Source: Agrobacterium tumefaciens
Lineage (GTDB): Bacteria > Pseudomonadota > Alphaproteobacteria > Rhizobiales > Rhizobiaceae
DNA length: 64,000 nt
Direction of reading: 5' to 3'
Assembly (NCBI RefSeq): GCF_009649785.1
Contig: NZ_WJOK01000022.1
Location: 28,968-92,967 of the forward strand
Shown here: positions 18,541 to 27,769 of the stretch, in pieces
Layout: each line of letters opens with the position of its first letter
Position numbering within the stretch: the first letter of the stretch is position 1
Notes under the pieces: model-generated
Seen by the model: the letters and a program-made list of their open reading frames with translations, nothing else
Database searches by the model: none
What the model was told of the DNA's origin: nothing
Translations under genes and position numbers: made by a program

Positions 18541-20361
18541 TCAATGGAACAGAACGCTGGCGCCCTGGTCTGCAGGGCCGACATTACGGCGGAACGGGGC
18601 GAAAAGTTCGCGGCCCATGCCCCATTCGTTGGCGGAAAGGTCGGCGCGCGCCGGTTCGCGCTTTGCCAGTTCTGCGGCTGGAACAAGCACTTCAAGCGTT
18701 CCGGAAATGGCGTCGAGACGGATGATGTCGCCATCGCGGATGAGCGAGATCGGGCCGCATTCGGAAGCTTCCGGCGTGACATGGATGGCGGCCGGCACCT
18801 TGCCGGAAGCGCCGGACATGCGTCCGTCCGTTACCAGCGCCACCTTGAAGCCGCGATCCTGCAGTACGCCAAGTGGCGGTGTCAGGCGGTGCAGTTCCGG
18901 CATGCCGTTGGCCATCGGACCCTGGAAGCGGACGACAGCGATGAAATCGCGGTTGAGCTTGCCGTCCTTGAAGGCATCCTGAAGCTCCTGCTGGTCGTTA
19001 AAGACGATCGCGGGCGCTTCGATGATATGGCGTTCGGGCTTGACGGCGGAGATCTTGATGACCGATTTGCCGAGATTGCCGGTCAGCATTTTCAGACCGC
19101 CGGTCGGCTGGAACGGCGTTTCAATGCTGGCGAGAACCTTCGGGTCGTGGCTCTGCTCGGGAGAAGGCTCGCGGGTCACTGCGCCGTTTTCGTCAAGCTT
19201 TGCATCCACGGTGTAGGCTTCGAGCCCCTGTCCGAAGACGGTGCGGACATCGTCATGCACGAAGCCCTGTTTCAAAAGCTGCTTGATGAGGAAGCCCATG
19301 CCGCCTGCGGCGTGGAAATGGTTCACATCCGCAAGACCGTTGGGATAAACGCGGGCGAGCAGCGGCACGGTATCCGACAGATCGGAAATATCCTGCCAGG
19401 TGAGGATGATGCCGGCTGCGCGCGCCATGGCGATCAGATGCATGGTGTGGTTGGTCGAGCCGCCCGTCGCGTGCAGGCCAACGACGCCGTTGACGATCGA
19501 GCGCTCATCGATCATTTCGCCGGCGGGCGTGAACTCGTTGCCCTGCGCGGTGATGGCGAGCGCCCGCTTGGCGGCCTCGCGTGTCAGCGCGTCGCGCAGC
19601 GGCGTGCCGGGATTGATGAAGGAAGAGCCGGGCATGTGGAAACCCATGATCTCCATCAGCATCTGGTTGGAATTTGCCGTGCCGTAGAAAGTGCAGGTGC
19701 CGGGACCATGATAGGATTTGGACTCCGCCTCCAGCAGCTCGGCGCGCCCAACCTTGCCCTCTGCATAAAGCTGGCGAATGCGGGATTTCTCGTCGTTCGG
19801 CAGGCCGGTGGTCATAGGCCCGGCGGGGATGAAGATGGAGGGCAGGTGACCGAAGGAAAGCGCTGCGATGACGAGGCCGGGAACGATCTTGTCGCAGACA
19901 CCGAGATAGACGGCGGCGTCGAACATGTTATGCGACAGGCCGATGCCGGCAGCCATGGCGATGGCATCACGGGAGAATAGCGAGAGCTCCATGCCCGGCT
20001 GGCCCTGGGTTACGCCGTCACACATGGCAGGCACGGCACCCGCGACCTGCGCCACGCCGCCGGCTTGCGCTGCGGCCTCGCGGATAATTGCCGGAAAGGT
20101 CTCGTAGGGCTGGTGCGCCGACAGCATGTCGTTATAGGCGGTGATGATGCCGAGATTACCAACCCGGTCGCCGGCAAGGAGGTCCTTGTCGGCGGGGGAA
20201 CAGACAGCAAATCCATGCGCGAGGTTACCGCAGGAGAGAGTGGAGCGATGAACGCCCTTCGAAACCTGCAGCCGCAGCCGCTCTAGATAGGTCTCGCGGT
20301 AAGGCTTGGAGCGTTCGACGATGCGGGCGGTAATGGCCTGAATGCGGGAATCGGCGGACAT
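18541..20361 (-). CDS. edd: 6-Phosphogluconate dehydratase Edd
   Basis: 606 residues, the standard length. IlvD/Edd family with iron-sulfur cysteines visible in '[16 protein letters not shown]', '[10 protein letters not shown]' and '[13 protein letters not shown]', and the C-terminal '[17 protein letters not shown]' motif. The start '[12 protein letters not shown]' and context with zwf and pgl favour Edd over IlvD. It converts 6-phosphogluconate to KDPG, the first committed Entner-Doudoroff step. Third gene of zwf-pgl-edd; 123 bases separate it from pgl, with no clear terminator between. The aldolase gene eda is not in this window. After the stop, 18503-18533 can form an imperfect GC-rich hairpin without a T-run. 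Confidence 0.96.
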   Translation of the reverse strand: MSADSRIQAITARIVERSKPYRETYLERLRLQVSKGVHRSTLSCGNLAHGFAVCSPADKDLLAGDRVGNLGIITAYNDMLSAHQPYETFPAIIREAAAQAGGVAQVAGAVPAMCDGVTQGQPGMELSLFSRDAIAMAAGIGLSHNMFDAAVYLGVCDKIVPGLVIAALSFGHLPSIFIPAGPMTTGLPNDEKSRIRQLYAEGKVGRAELLEAESKSYHGPGTCTFYGTANSNQMLMEIMGFHMPGSSFINPGTPLRDALTREAAKRALAITAQGNEFTPAGEMIDERSIVNGVVGLHATGGSTNHTMHLIAMARAAGIILTWQDISDLSDTVPLLARVYPNGLADVNHFHAAGGMGFLIKQLLKQGFVHDDVRTVFGQGLEAYTVDAKLDENGAVTREPSPEQSHDPKVLASIETPFQPTGGLKMLTGNLGKSVIKISAVKPERHIIEAPAIVFNDQQELQDAFKDGKLNRDFIAVVRFQGPMANGMPELHRLTPPLGVLQDRGFKVALVTDGRMSGASGKVPAAIHVTPEASECGPISLIRDGDIIRLDAISGTLEVLVPAAELAKREPARADLSANEWGMGRELFAPFRRNVGPADQGASVLFH

Positions 20362-20484
20362 GAGCGTTCATCCTGTTCGTTGGTCGAGAACCGGTGTTCC
20401 GGGAGATGAAGGACCGGTTATCGTGTTTTCGTCTTGTGTCGTCGGGCGCTGTCGCGGTGCCGCTTGCGCGGCAACCGCATCCAG

Positions 20485-21183
20485 TTATGGCGCCCAGTAA
20501 ATATCCACGGCGGTTTCTGCCCGGTTCAGCACGGCGCGGATCGGCATTTCGTCCTCATCCTCGCCCGACTGTGCTTTTTCAAGCGTAGCCTTTTTTGCTG
20601 CACCTTCGATGTGGAGCACCAGAAAACCTGCATCGTGAAGGCTGGAGAAGTTGAACGTCAACCGTTCTTCCCCCGCGGTTTCCGCCGCCATGGTCAAAAC
20701 GCCGCGCGGTTCGTCAAGGTCGAGCGCTTCGTAGAGATTGTCGCCACCGGGAAAGAACGATGCCGTATGCCCATCCGTTCCCATGCCCAGCACGACGACA
20801 TCGAAAGGATCGCAGATCGCTTCGGTCTTGACGGTCGCAAGCGTCGCTGCATCCTCAGGCGAGGCCGCGGGCTGGAACAGCGGCACGAAATAGGCCGCCT
20901 TCGCCTTGTCCTGCAACAGGTTCTCGCTGACCAGCCGGTGGTTCGAGCGCTCGCTTTCTGGCGGCACGAACCGTTCGTCCACCAGCGTCACGCTGATGTT
21001 GCTCCAGTCGAGATCATGATGGGAAAGCGCCTGGAAGAACAGCTTGGGCGTTGAACCGCCCGAAACGGCAATGCTTGCCGTTCCGTATTCTTTCGTTGCC
21101 GCGTCTAGACGCGCGGCAACATCCGCCGCCAGGGTTTTCGCCAGTTCAGCGGCTGTGTCGAAGACATGGATTGTTTCGCTCAT
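20485..21183 (-). CDS. pgl: 6-Phosphogluconolactonase
   Basis: 232 residues, SugarP isomerase-like fold. 'IAVSGGSTPKLFFQAL' (about residues 38-53), 'TLVDERFVPPESERSNHRLV' with the conserved DERFV and SN-x-R, and 'GMGTDGHTASFFPG' (about 137-150) are the devB-type lactonase hallmarks. It hydrolyses 6-phosphogluconolactone made by Zwf. It starts 10 bases after the zwf stop, so the two are surely co-transcribed. Confidence 0.96.
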   Translation of the reverse strand: MSETIHVFDTAAELAKTLAADVAARLDAATKEYGTASIAVSGGSTPKLFFQALSHHDLDWSNISVTLVDERFVPPESERSNHRLVSENLLQDKAKAAYFVPLFQPAASPEDAATLATVKTEAICDPFDVVVLGMGTDGHTASFFPGGDNLYEALDLDEPRGVLTMAAETAGEERLTFNFSSLHDAGFLVLHIEGAAKKATLEKAQSGEDEDEMPIRAVLNRAETAVDIYWAP

Positions 21184-21193
21184 ACCCGCGCCC

Positions 21194-22669
21194 TCAGTCA
21201 GCGTCGTGCCAGGTGCGGCCGTCGCGCTCGATCAGTGCGATCGAGCCGCTCGGACCCCAGGTTCCGGCAGTATAACCCTGTACGCCCTGTCCCAGCTCTT
21301 CCCAGCTCTTGAGGATCGGATCGACCCAGTCCCATGCCGCTTCCACTTCGTCGCGGCGCATGAACAGTGTCTGGTTGGAGCGTATGGTATCCATCAAAAG
21401 CCGCTCATAGGCATCGGGGCTGCGCACATTGAAGGCTTCGGCAAAGCTCATGTCCAGCGAGACCTGACGCAGACGCATGCCGCCCGGGCCGGGATCCTTG
21501 ATGAGCAGCGACTGCTTGACGCCTTCGTCCGGTTGAAGGCGAATGACCAGCTTGTTGGCTTCGATCTTGCCGGCCGCATCGTCGAAGATCGAATGCGGGA
21601 TCTGCTTGAACGTGACGACGATTTCCGAAACGCGGGTCGCAAGGCGTTTTCCCGTGCGAATGTAGAAAGGAACGCCGGCCCAGCGCCAGTTGGCGATTTC
21701 GGCCTTGATGGCGACGAAGGTTTCCGTGTTGGAAACGCCGCCCTCCAGCTCCTCCAGATAACCTTTCACCGGGCCGCCTGCGGAAGCGCCGGCGCGGTAC
21801 TGGCCGCGAACCGTCAGCTTTTCAACATTGCTGGTGTTGATCGGCTTCAGCGAGCGCAGGACCTTGAGCTTTTCGTCACGCACGGCTTCCGCGTTCATGG
21901 AAGCGGGCGGCTCCATGGCAACGAGGCAAAGCAATTGCAGAATGTGGTTCTGCACCATGTCGCGCAACGCACCGGCCGTATCGTAATATCCGGCGCGACC
22001 CTCAAGGCCGACAGCTTCTGCGACCGTGATCTGCACGTGGTCGATATGGGCGGAATTCCAAAGAGGCTCGTAAAGCGCGTTGGCAAAACGCAGTGCCATC
22101 AGGTTCTGCACCGTCTCCTTGCCGAGATAGTGGTCGATGCGGAAGATCTGTTCTTCCTTGAAGACATGGCCGATGGTGTCGTTGAGTTCCTGCGCCGAGG
22201 CAAGGTCGCGGCCGATCGGCTTTTCAACGACGATGCGGGTCGAGCGGGTGATAAGCTTGTGTTCGCGGATCTTGTCGGCGATATCGCCGAAAATGCCGGG
22301 CGCAACAGCGAGATAGAAGGCGCGTATGCGCTCCTTGCCCTCATCGAGCAGCTTCTTCAACACGTCCCATCCGTTGCCGGATTTTGCGTCGACGGGAACG
22401 TAGAAAAGCCGGTTGAGGAACAGCGCAACCTGCGCATCATCATATTCGCCCGCCTTCAGATGCTCCTTCAGCGCGTCTTGCGCGAATTTGCGATATTCCT
22501 CATGGCTCATGACCGAACGCGACGCGCCGATGATGCGGGTCGGCTCCGTGAACTGGCCTTCGACCTGACGGTGATAAAGGGCCGGCAAAAGCTTGCGCTC
22601 TGCCAAATCGCCTGTGCCGCCGAAAACGACACAATCAAAAGCTTCAACAGGAATGATCTGACTGCTCAT
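21194..22669 (-). CDS. zwf: Glucose-6-phosphate 1-dehydrogenase
   Basis: 491 residues. NADP-binding 'GGTGDLAERKLLPALY' (about residues 17-32), 'VEKPIGRDL', and the active-site 'RIDHYLGKE' (about 180-188) with catalytic His are present. Start taken at ATG 22669 (MSSQIIPVEAF), matching the usual rhizobial N-terminus; the frame opens 11 codons further up. First gene of zwf-pgl-edd. The 138 bases upstream to the next gene must hold the promoter; they are AT-rich near 22710-22750 but I see no certain hexamers. Confidence 0.96.
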   Translation of the reverse strand: MSSQIIPVEAFDCVVFGGTGDLAERKLLPALYHRQVEGQFTEPTRIIGASRSVMSHEEYRKFAQDALKEHLKAGEYDDAQVALFLNRLFYVPVDAKSGNGWDVLKKLLDEGKERIRAFYLAVAPGIFGDIADKIREHKLITRSTRIVVEKPIGRDLASAQELNDTIGHVFKEEQIFRIDHYLGKETVQNLMALRFANALYEPLWNSAHIDHVQITVAEAVGLEGRAGYYDTAGALRDMVQNHILQLLCLVAMEPPASMNAEAVRDEKLKVLRSLKPINTSNVEKLTVRGQYRAGASAGGPVKGYLEELEGGVSNTETFVAIKAEIANWRWAGVPFYIRTGKRLATRVSEIVVTFKQIPHSIFDDAAGKIEANKLVIRLQPDEGVKQSLLIKDPGPGGMRLRQVSLDMSFAEAFNVRSPDAYERLLMDTIRSNQTLFMRRDEVEAAWDWVDPILKSWEELGQGVQGYTAGTWGPSGSIALIERDGRTWHDAD

Positions 22670-22806
22670 ATCGATACTCTCGATCTTCAAGGGTTGAGGC
22701 ATCCATAATCTAATCGATTTAAAAATGCCAGTCTCAGTTATGTGAAATTATGAATTTTGGTTTCACGGGTCGAAAACCCGTACCGATTGTCATTGAGTGA
22801 TGGCGG

Positions 22807-23157
22807 CTAGAAAGCAGGGTTCTTGAACAAGCCTTTGGCCGGCGGCGGAACGGAAAAAAAGAAAAAAACGACGATTGCTGCGATTTTCCCCATCCATGAT
22901 CGCGGTGATGGCTCATCGACCTTGTGCGAGGCATCTATGCTGTCCAGCAGCAGTCTTGCCTCATGCCGCTGCCACTCCGGCACCCGGATTTCCATGCCTC
23001 CGAAAGCGACCGTCAAATGCCAGTTCACGGAAACGATATGGGCCGAGGGCACGGTGGTGTGGATGCCATAGGCGCGCAGAAACGAACACGTCACGGCGGT
23101 TTCCGCCATCCCGTAACCGGTCGCAATCGTTACAAGCCTGTCGCTAGGTCTTTCCAT
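22807..23157 (-). CDS. DUF2007-like small protein with C-terminal hydrophobic tail
   Basis: 116 residues from ATG 23157, preceded by GGAGA 4 bases upstream. The body 'LVTIATGYGMAETAVTCSFLRAYGIHTTV...MEIRVPEWQRHEARLLLDSI' follows the DUF2007 (putative signal-transducing protein) pattern, in which a compact domain resembles a GlnB-like ferredoxin fold. A hydrophobic run 'IAAIVVFFFF' near the C-terminus may anchor it. It starts 26 bases after the stop of the PuuB-like oxidase on the same strand, so it is probably the last gene of that operon. Function unknown. A second DUF2007 gene lies at 56785. Confidence 0.75.
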   Translation of the reverse strand: MERPSDRLVTIATGYGMAETAVTCSFLRAYGIHTTVPSAHIVSVNWHLTVAFGGMEIRVPEWQRHEARLLLDSIDASHKVDEPSPRSWMGKIAAIVVFFFFSVPPPAKGLFKNPAF

Positions 23158-23183
23158 AAGATCTCCAGAGGTGGGCGGATTTC

Positions 23184-24470
23184 CTAAAACCTGTCTCGCA
23201 ACGCGTACCATGAGAGCGCCAGGAAAAGCAGCGGCGCCCGCAGCGATGCACCGCCGGGGAACGACGGAACCTTCAACCGCGCGAATGGCGCCAGCATATC
23301 CTGTCTGCCGAGAACGAGATCGGCATAGAGCTTGCCGCAATAGTTCGACAGCATAACCCCGTGTCCGGAATAACCGCCGATGGAGGTGACCCCTGGCATG
23401 ACTTCCCGCACGAACACCCGCCTTGGCAGGGTGATGCCGACGGAGCCGCCCCAGGAATGGGTGATCTCGACATTTCCGAGTTCGGGATAGATTTCCGCGA
23501 TCTGCCGGCGAATATGGCTGGAAATGTCGCGCGGCGTATCGGCCGTATAGGCCTCGCGCCCGCCGAACAGCAGCCGGTTGTCGACCGTCTTGCGGAAATA
23601 GCGCACCACGAAACGGGAATCGGCCACGGCTTCCTTGCCGGGAATAATGTCGGGATAAGCGTCAAGCGGTGCGGTCGCGCCGATGAAGGAGCGGATGGGC
23701 ATGATATGGGCCGCCGTCACCGGTTCCAGATTGCCGATATAGGCATTGGTCGCAATCAGCACCCGCGTTGCGGTCAGCGTGCCGGAGGGCGTTTCGATGA
23801 TGGTCTTGCCGCCCGCCTGGCGTATGGATTTTGCGGGCGTCATTTCATGGATGCCGGCGCCCGCCTCTTTTGCGGCTTTCGCAAGCCCGACCAGCAGCTT
23901 CAGCGGATGGATATGGCCGGTGCCGGTATCGCGTGTGCCGCCGAAATAATGGCTGGAGCCGACACGTCTGCGTGCGTCCGCCCGCTCCATGTAGGAAATA
24001 TGCGGATAGCCGTAGCGATTGTTCATCGCATCGACGCTTTTGCGGTAATCGTCTTCGTAAGCAGCCTTGTGCGCAACATAGAGCTGCCCCGGCAGATACT
24101 CCATGTCGATGCCTTGATCGCGGGCGAAGTTGAGGACGTAGTGCTTGGCATCCTCGGCGATATCGAACAGTACCTTGGACTGCTCGAAGCCGATCTCGTC
24201 TTCCATCTCGTCGGGAAACGAGCGCTGCCCGGTGCCAAATTGCCCGCCGTTGCGGCCGGACGCGCCGTCGCCGAAACGATGCGCCTCGATCAAGGCGACG
24301 GAGACACCGTTGGCGGCAAGATTAAAGGCGGCCTGAAGCCCGGTATAGCCACCGCCGACGACCGCGACGTCCACTGCTTTCGACCCGTCGAGCGCCGGAT
24401 ATTGCGGCCGCTCCTGGGCGCTTGCCTGATACCAGGAAATCCCCGGCGCTATCGGGCTTTGCCACGTCAT
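23184..24470 (-). CDS. FAD-dependent oxidoreductase, PuuB/gamma-glutamylputrescine oxidase type
   Basis: 428 residues, DAO fold. 'VDVAVVGGGYTGLQAAFNLA' (about residues 32-51) is the FAD-binding GxGxxG region, then 'GASGRNGGQFGTGQ', typical of the PuuB/OrdL group, and the C-terminal 'GYSGHGVMLSNYCGKLYADL'. Such enzymes oxidise gamma-glutamyl-putrescine or related amines, releasing ammonia or aldehyde and hydrogen peroxide. It follows a PuuA-like synthetase by 10 bases, which strongly supports this role. The N-terminal 'WQSPIAPGISWYQAS' is also typical. Exact substrate not determinable. Confidence 0.85.
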   Translation of the reverse strand: MTWQSPIAPGISWYQASAQERPQYPALDGSKAVDVAVVGGGYTGLQAAFNLAANGVSVALIEAHRFGDGASGRNGGQFGTGQRSFPDEMEDEIGFEQSKVLFDIAEDAKHYVLNFARDQGIDMEYLPGQLYVAHKAAYEDDYRKSVDAMNNRYGYPHISYMERADARRRVGSSHYFGGTRDTGTGHIHPLKLLVGLAKAAKEAGAGIHEMTPAKSIRQAGGKTIIETPSGTLTATRVLIATNAYIGNLEPVTAAHIMPIRSFIGATAPLDAYPDIIPGKEAVADSRFVVRYFRKTVDNRLLFGGREAYTADTPRDISSHIRRQIAEIYPELGNVEITHSWGGSVGITLPRRVFVREVMPGVTSIGGYSGHGVMLSNYCGKLYADLVLGRQDMLAPFARLKVPSFPGGASLRAPLLFLALSWYALRDRF

Positions 24471-24480
24471 GCTTCAGACC

Positions 24481-25872
24481 TCACACGTTGAGAAGCAGGA
24501 ATTCCCGCTCCCATGGGCTGATGACCTGCATGAATGTCTCGAATTCCCCGCGCTTCAGGCCCGCATAAAGGCCGACGAATTCATGGCCGAACACCCGCTC
24601 GAACTGTTCTTCGCCTTCCAGCAGCGCCACGGCTTCCAGCAGCCCGCGCGGCAGGTCGATGGAGCCTTCATTGGCCGTATCGGCGGTCGGTTCGGTCGGC
24701 TCGATATTGTTGACGATGCCGAGCCAGCCGCAGGCAAGCGAAGCGGCGAGCGCGAGATAGGGATTGGCATCCGAACTCGGCAGGCGGTTTTCGACACGCC
24801 TTGCCTGCGGGCTGGAAATCGGCACGCGGAAAGCCGTCGTGCGATTGTCGTAACCCCAGGCATTGTTGACCGGGCAAGCCATGTCAGGTGTCAGGCGGCG
24901 ATAGGAATTCACGTAAGGAGCAAGCATCACCAGCGCGTTCGGAACATAACGCTGCATGCCGCCGACGAAGGCGAAGAACTCCTTGGAAGGGCCACCGTCC
25001 TTGTTGGAGAAGATATTGCGGCCGCTGTCGATCTCCACCACCGACTGATGGATATGCATGGCCGAACCCGGCTGACCCTGCATGGGCTTGGCCATGAAGG
25101 TGGCGTAGATGCCATGCTTCAATGCTGCTTCACGGATCGTGCGCTTGAACAGGAACACCTGGTCGGCAAGTTCGATTGGATCGCCATGGCGCAGGTTGAT
25201 TTCCAGCTGGGCCGGGCCTTCCTCATGGATAAGGGTATCGATCTCGAGGCCCTGTTTTTCGGAGAAGTGATAGATATCGTCGATCAGTTCGTCGAACTCG
25301 TTGATGCCGGCGATGGAATAGCTCTGCCCACCGACGATGGAGCGTCCTGAGCGGCCCTTCGGCGGATGCAGCGGATAGTCAGGGTCGTCATTCATGGCGA
25401 CGAGGTAGAATTCGATTTCCGGCGCGACGACCGGCTTCCAGCCTTTTTCCGTATAAAGCGAAAGCACGTTTTTCAGCACGTTGCGCGGCGTATAGGGAAC
25501 GAAATTACCCTCGGCATCCACGACATCGCAGATCACCTGCGCGGTCGGGTCGCTTTCCCATGGCACCACGGACAGCGTGGAAAGATCAGGCACAAGCTTC
25601 AGGTCGCTGTCGCGCGGCTCATAGCGGAAGTTTGCCGTCTCATCCGGATATTCGCCCGAGATCGTGTGGCGATAGAGGGCGGAGGGCAGGGCAAGCGAGG
25701 TGTCGCCCGTAAATTTCGCCGTCGGCATCATCTTGCCACGCGCAACCCCGGCAAGATCGGGTGTTATGCATTCAATATCCTCAATACCGCGCGCCCTCAA
25801 CCATTGCGAGGCTTCGCGCCAGGAGGAAACGCCACGGGTAGAGGAAAGGTCGAGGGGAGGTTTCTTTGCCAT
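24481..25872 (-). CDS. Glutamine synthetase-family gamma-glutamylpolyamine synthetase
   Basis: About 463 residues. Type III/PuuA-like glutamine synthetase: 'IECITPDLAGVARGKMMP' at the N-terminus, 'APEIEFYLVA' and 'EEGPAQLEINLRHGDP' (metal-binding Glu), 'QPGSAMHIHQSV' (catalytic His region), 'NAWGYDNRTTAFRVP' and 'ENRLPSSDANPYLALAASL'. Such enzymes add glutamate to putrescine or other amines with ATP. Coupled to the PuuB-like oxidase by a 10-base gap. Start uncertain: ATGs at 25872, 25899 and 25917 are in frame and none has a strong ribosome site. The potFGHI transporter 7 kb away could supply the substrate. Confidence 0.88.
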   Translation of the reverse strand: MAKKPPLDLSSTRGVSSWREASQWLRARGIEDIECITPDLAGVARGKMMPTAKFTGDTSLALPSALYRHTISGEYPDETANFRYEPRDSDLKLVPDLSTLSVVPWESDPTAQVICDVVDAEGNFVPYTPRNVLKNVLSLYTEKGWKPVVAPEIEFYLVAMNDDPDYPLHPPKGRSGRSIVGGQSYSIAGINEFDELIDDIYHFSEKQGLEIDTLIHEEGPAQLEINLRHGDPIELADQVFLFKRTIREAALKHGIYATFMAKPMQGQPGSAMHIHQSVVEIDSGRNIFSNKDGGPSKEFFAFVGGMQRYVPNALVMLAPYVNSYRRLTPDMACPVNNAWGYDNRTTAFRVPISSPQARRVENRLPSSDANPYLALAASLACGWLGIVNNIEPTEPTADTANEGSIDLPRGLLEAVALLEGEEQFERVFGHEFVGLYAGLKRGEFETFMQVISPWEREFLLLNV

Positions 25873-26046
25873 GGTTGCCTGTTTCTTCGGGCGGAGCATG
25901 GTTTTCTTCGGGGGCATGTATCACCGGGTCTGTGTTTCGACTGGCGCCATCATAACCGGAGTTTGGCAATTGGCGAGGGGGAAAGCGCGATTGACAACGG
26001 GCGACACTTCGAAAAGAGGAAAGGGAGAAGCAAACGGAAAACAACT

Positions 26047-27228
26047 ATGGCAGACAAATGTGACGTGTTGATTTTGGGGGCGGGGGCTGCCGGCATGATG
26101 TGCGCCATCCGTGCCGGCCAGCGCGGCCGCTCCGTCATCATCCTCGACCATGCCAAGGCGCCGGGCGAGAAAATCCGCATCTCCGGCGGCGGCCGCTGCA
26201 ATTTCACCAACATCCACGCCGGGCCGAAGAACTATCTCTCCGCCAACCCGCATTTCGCCAAATCCGCACTTGCCCGTTACACGCCGCGCGATTTCATCGC
26301 TCTGGTCGAAAAACATCGTATCGCCTGGCATGAAAAGACGCTTGGGCAGCTGTTCTGCGACGATAGCGCCAAGGACATCATCCGCATGCTGCTTGGCGAA
26401 ATGCAGGCTGCAAAGGTGAAATTGAGGCTCGAAACCGCCGTTTCTGATGTCGCCCATGATGGCGGCCGGTTTCGCGTGATGACCTCCGGCGGCGTCATCG
26501 AGGCGGAAAGCCTTGTGATCGCAACGGGCGGCAAGTCGATCCCGAAAATGGGTGCGACGGGTTTTGCCTACCAGATCGCCGAGCAATTCGGCCTGTCGCT
26601 CATCGAGACGCGCCCCGGCCTCGTGCCGCTGACGCTTGATCCTGCGGCACTGGAAAGGCTGAGCCCCCTTGCCGGTGTTGCCGTGCCAGCCGAAATTTCC
26701 CATGGCAAAACGGCTTTCAACGAGGCACTGCTGTTTACCCATCGGGGCCTGAGCGGCCCGTCGATCCTGCAAATCTCCTCCTATTGGCGGGAGGGCGATA
26801 CGATCCGCCTGAAACTTGAGCCTGCGCGCGATATCGTCGCCTTGCTAAAGGAAGCGAAACAGAAGAACGGCCGCCAGTCGGCCCAGACCGCTCTTGCGGA
26901 AATCCTGCCGAAACGGCTGGCGCAGCATGTCGTCGAAAAATCGGGGCTGACCGGCAACCTTGCCGATATGTCAGACAAGGCTCTGGCGACCCTGGCAAAT
27001 GAGGTGCAGGACTGGCAGATCAAGCCAGCCGGTTCCGAGGGATATCGCACGGCGGAAGTCACGCTTGGCGGCGTGGATACGACCGGCCTCGATTCCCGCA
27101 GCATGGCAGCGAAAACCGTGGCGGGCCTCTATTTCATCGGCGAATGTGTTGACGTGACCGGCTGGCTGGGCGGCTATAATTTCCAGTGGGCCTGGGCCTC
27201 CGGTCAGGCAGCAGGTGAATTCGCCTGA
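26047..27228 (+). CDS. HI0933-family NAD(P)/FAD-dependent flavoprotein
   Basis: 393 residues from ATG 26047. 'CDVLILGAGAAGMMCAIRAGQRG' gives the FAD-binding Rossmann motif, then 'GEKIRISGGGRCNFTNI', the HI0933/YhiN hallmark, 'ESLVIATGGKSIPKMGATG', and the C-terminal 'GGYNFQWAWASGQAAGEFA'. The family is widespread; its physiological substrate is poorly defined. The frame is open for 227 codons upstream but that is antisense to the synthetase gene and is not coding. The gene is divergent from the PuuA-like gene, with 175 bases between start codons. Confidence 0.9.
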   Translation: MADKCDVLILGAGAAGMMCAIRAGQRGRSVIILDHAKAPGEKIRISGGGRCNFTNIHAGPKNYLSANPHFAKSALARYTPRDFIALVEKHRIAWHEKTLGQLFCDDSAKDIIRMLLGEMQAAKVKLRLETAVSDVAHDGGRFRVMTSGGVIEAESLVIATGGKSIPKMGATGFAYQIAEQFGLSLIETRPGLVPLTLDPAALERLSPLAGVAVPAEISHGKTAFNEALLFTHRGLSGPSILQISSYWREGDTIRLKLEPARDIVALLKEAKQKNGRQSAQTALAEILPKRLAQHVVEKSGLTGNLADMSDKALATLANEVQDWQIKPAGSEGYRTAEVTLGGVDTTGLDSRSMAAKTVAGLYFIGECVDVTGWLGGYNFQWAWASGQAAGEFA

Positions 27229-27239
27229 AACCGCTCGTA

Positions 27240-27254
27240 TTAACACCTTGTTAA
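27240..27254. promoter_or_regulatory. CtrA-type box upstream of small membrane ORF
   Basis: TTAACACCTTGTTAA matches TTAA-N7-TTAA, the site of the alphaproteobacterial cell-cycle regulator CtrA. A GAGTC (GANTC, CcrM methylation) site follows at 27263-27267. It lies 11 bases after the flavoprotein stop and 130 bases before the small ORF at 27384. Confidence 0.5.
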
Positions 27255-27338
27255 TGGGCACGGAGTCATCCTGACAGAATGCCAGCAAAGCCGGATCGCG
27301 TTGTGGTTCCGCTGTACATGATGTCATGCTGGAGGCTC

Positions 27339-27686
27339 TTAACAGGGCATGGGTCGGTTGAGTTTTTCGTCAGGAGCCCGCGCATGAACAGATCCGCACA
27401 TCGCCGCCCTCGCGCCATTGCCATCGCCCGCGCCGAAAGCGAGGGCAGGCAGTTGGCCTTTCGCCTGACTGCAATCGCAGCCGGTGCCGTGGCTGCCCTG
27501 ATCGCCCTTTTTTATTAAGGTCAGGCTCTTCGCTTTCGCACTTGCAGCAATCGCGGTAAACAGCCGCCACGGCCAGGATGCCTCGGCCATATCGGCATAG
27601 AATTTCTCTTCCTGCCGGATGGCTTCCCGCCGCGTGCGCGGCGTCTGGTTTTCGATGATGGCCAATGCTGAATAAAATACGTGCAT
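27339..27686 (-). CDS. Hypothetical small protein, divergent from LysR gene (doubtful)
   Basis: Up to 115 residues. The ATG at 27686 has GGAGAG 4 bases upstream. The first 55 residues (starting MHVFYSALAIIENQTPRTRR and containing 'EEKFYADMAEASWPWRLF') look like a real protein by composition; the rest is low-complexity and antisense to the 44-residue ORF, so the true end may be earlier through a frameshift or the C-terminus may simply be poorly conserved. It is divergent from the LysR regulator, a classical target position. Confidence 0.35.
   Translation of the reverse strand: MHVFYSALAIIENQTPRTRREAIRQEEKFYADMAEASWPWRLFTAIAASAKAKSLTLIKKGDQGSHGTGCDCSQAKGQLPALAFGAGDGNGARAAMCGSVHARAPDEKLNRPMPC
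27384..27518 (+). CDS. Putative 44-residue membrane protein
   Basis: AGGAG precedes the ATG by 8 bases. The product starts with a basic stretch (RSAHRRPRAIAIAR) and ends with one hydrophobic helix (LTAIAAGAVAALIALF) and a C-terminal Tyr, so it would insert with the N-terminus inside. An upstream CtrA-type box and GANTC site suggest its own regulated promoter. It overlaps, on the opposite strand, the 3' half of another candidate ORF (27339-27686); only one of the two may be real, or they may be genuine antisense neighbours. Function unknown. Confidence 0.45.
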   Translation: MNRSAHRRPRAIAIARAESEGRQLAFRLTAIAAGAVAALIALFY

Positions 27687-27769
27687 GTCACTCTCCATGT
27701 TGCGGAGGGCCATGATGCACGCCGTTTTTTGTTTTATCTGCGCAAGAAAATGCGCTACGTTTTTCATAA

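Noticed and set aside
18427..19980. 517-codon plus-strand frame over edd
   Set aside because: Opposite a well-conserved Edd gene; no domain and poor start context.
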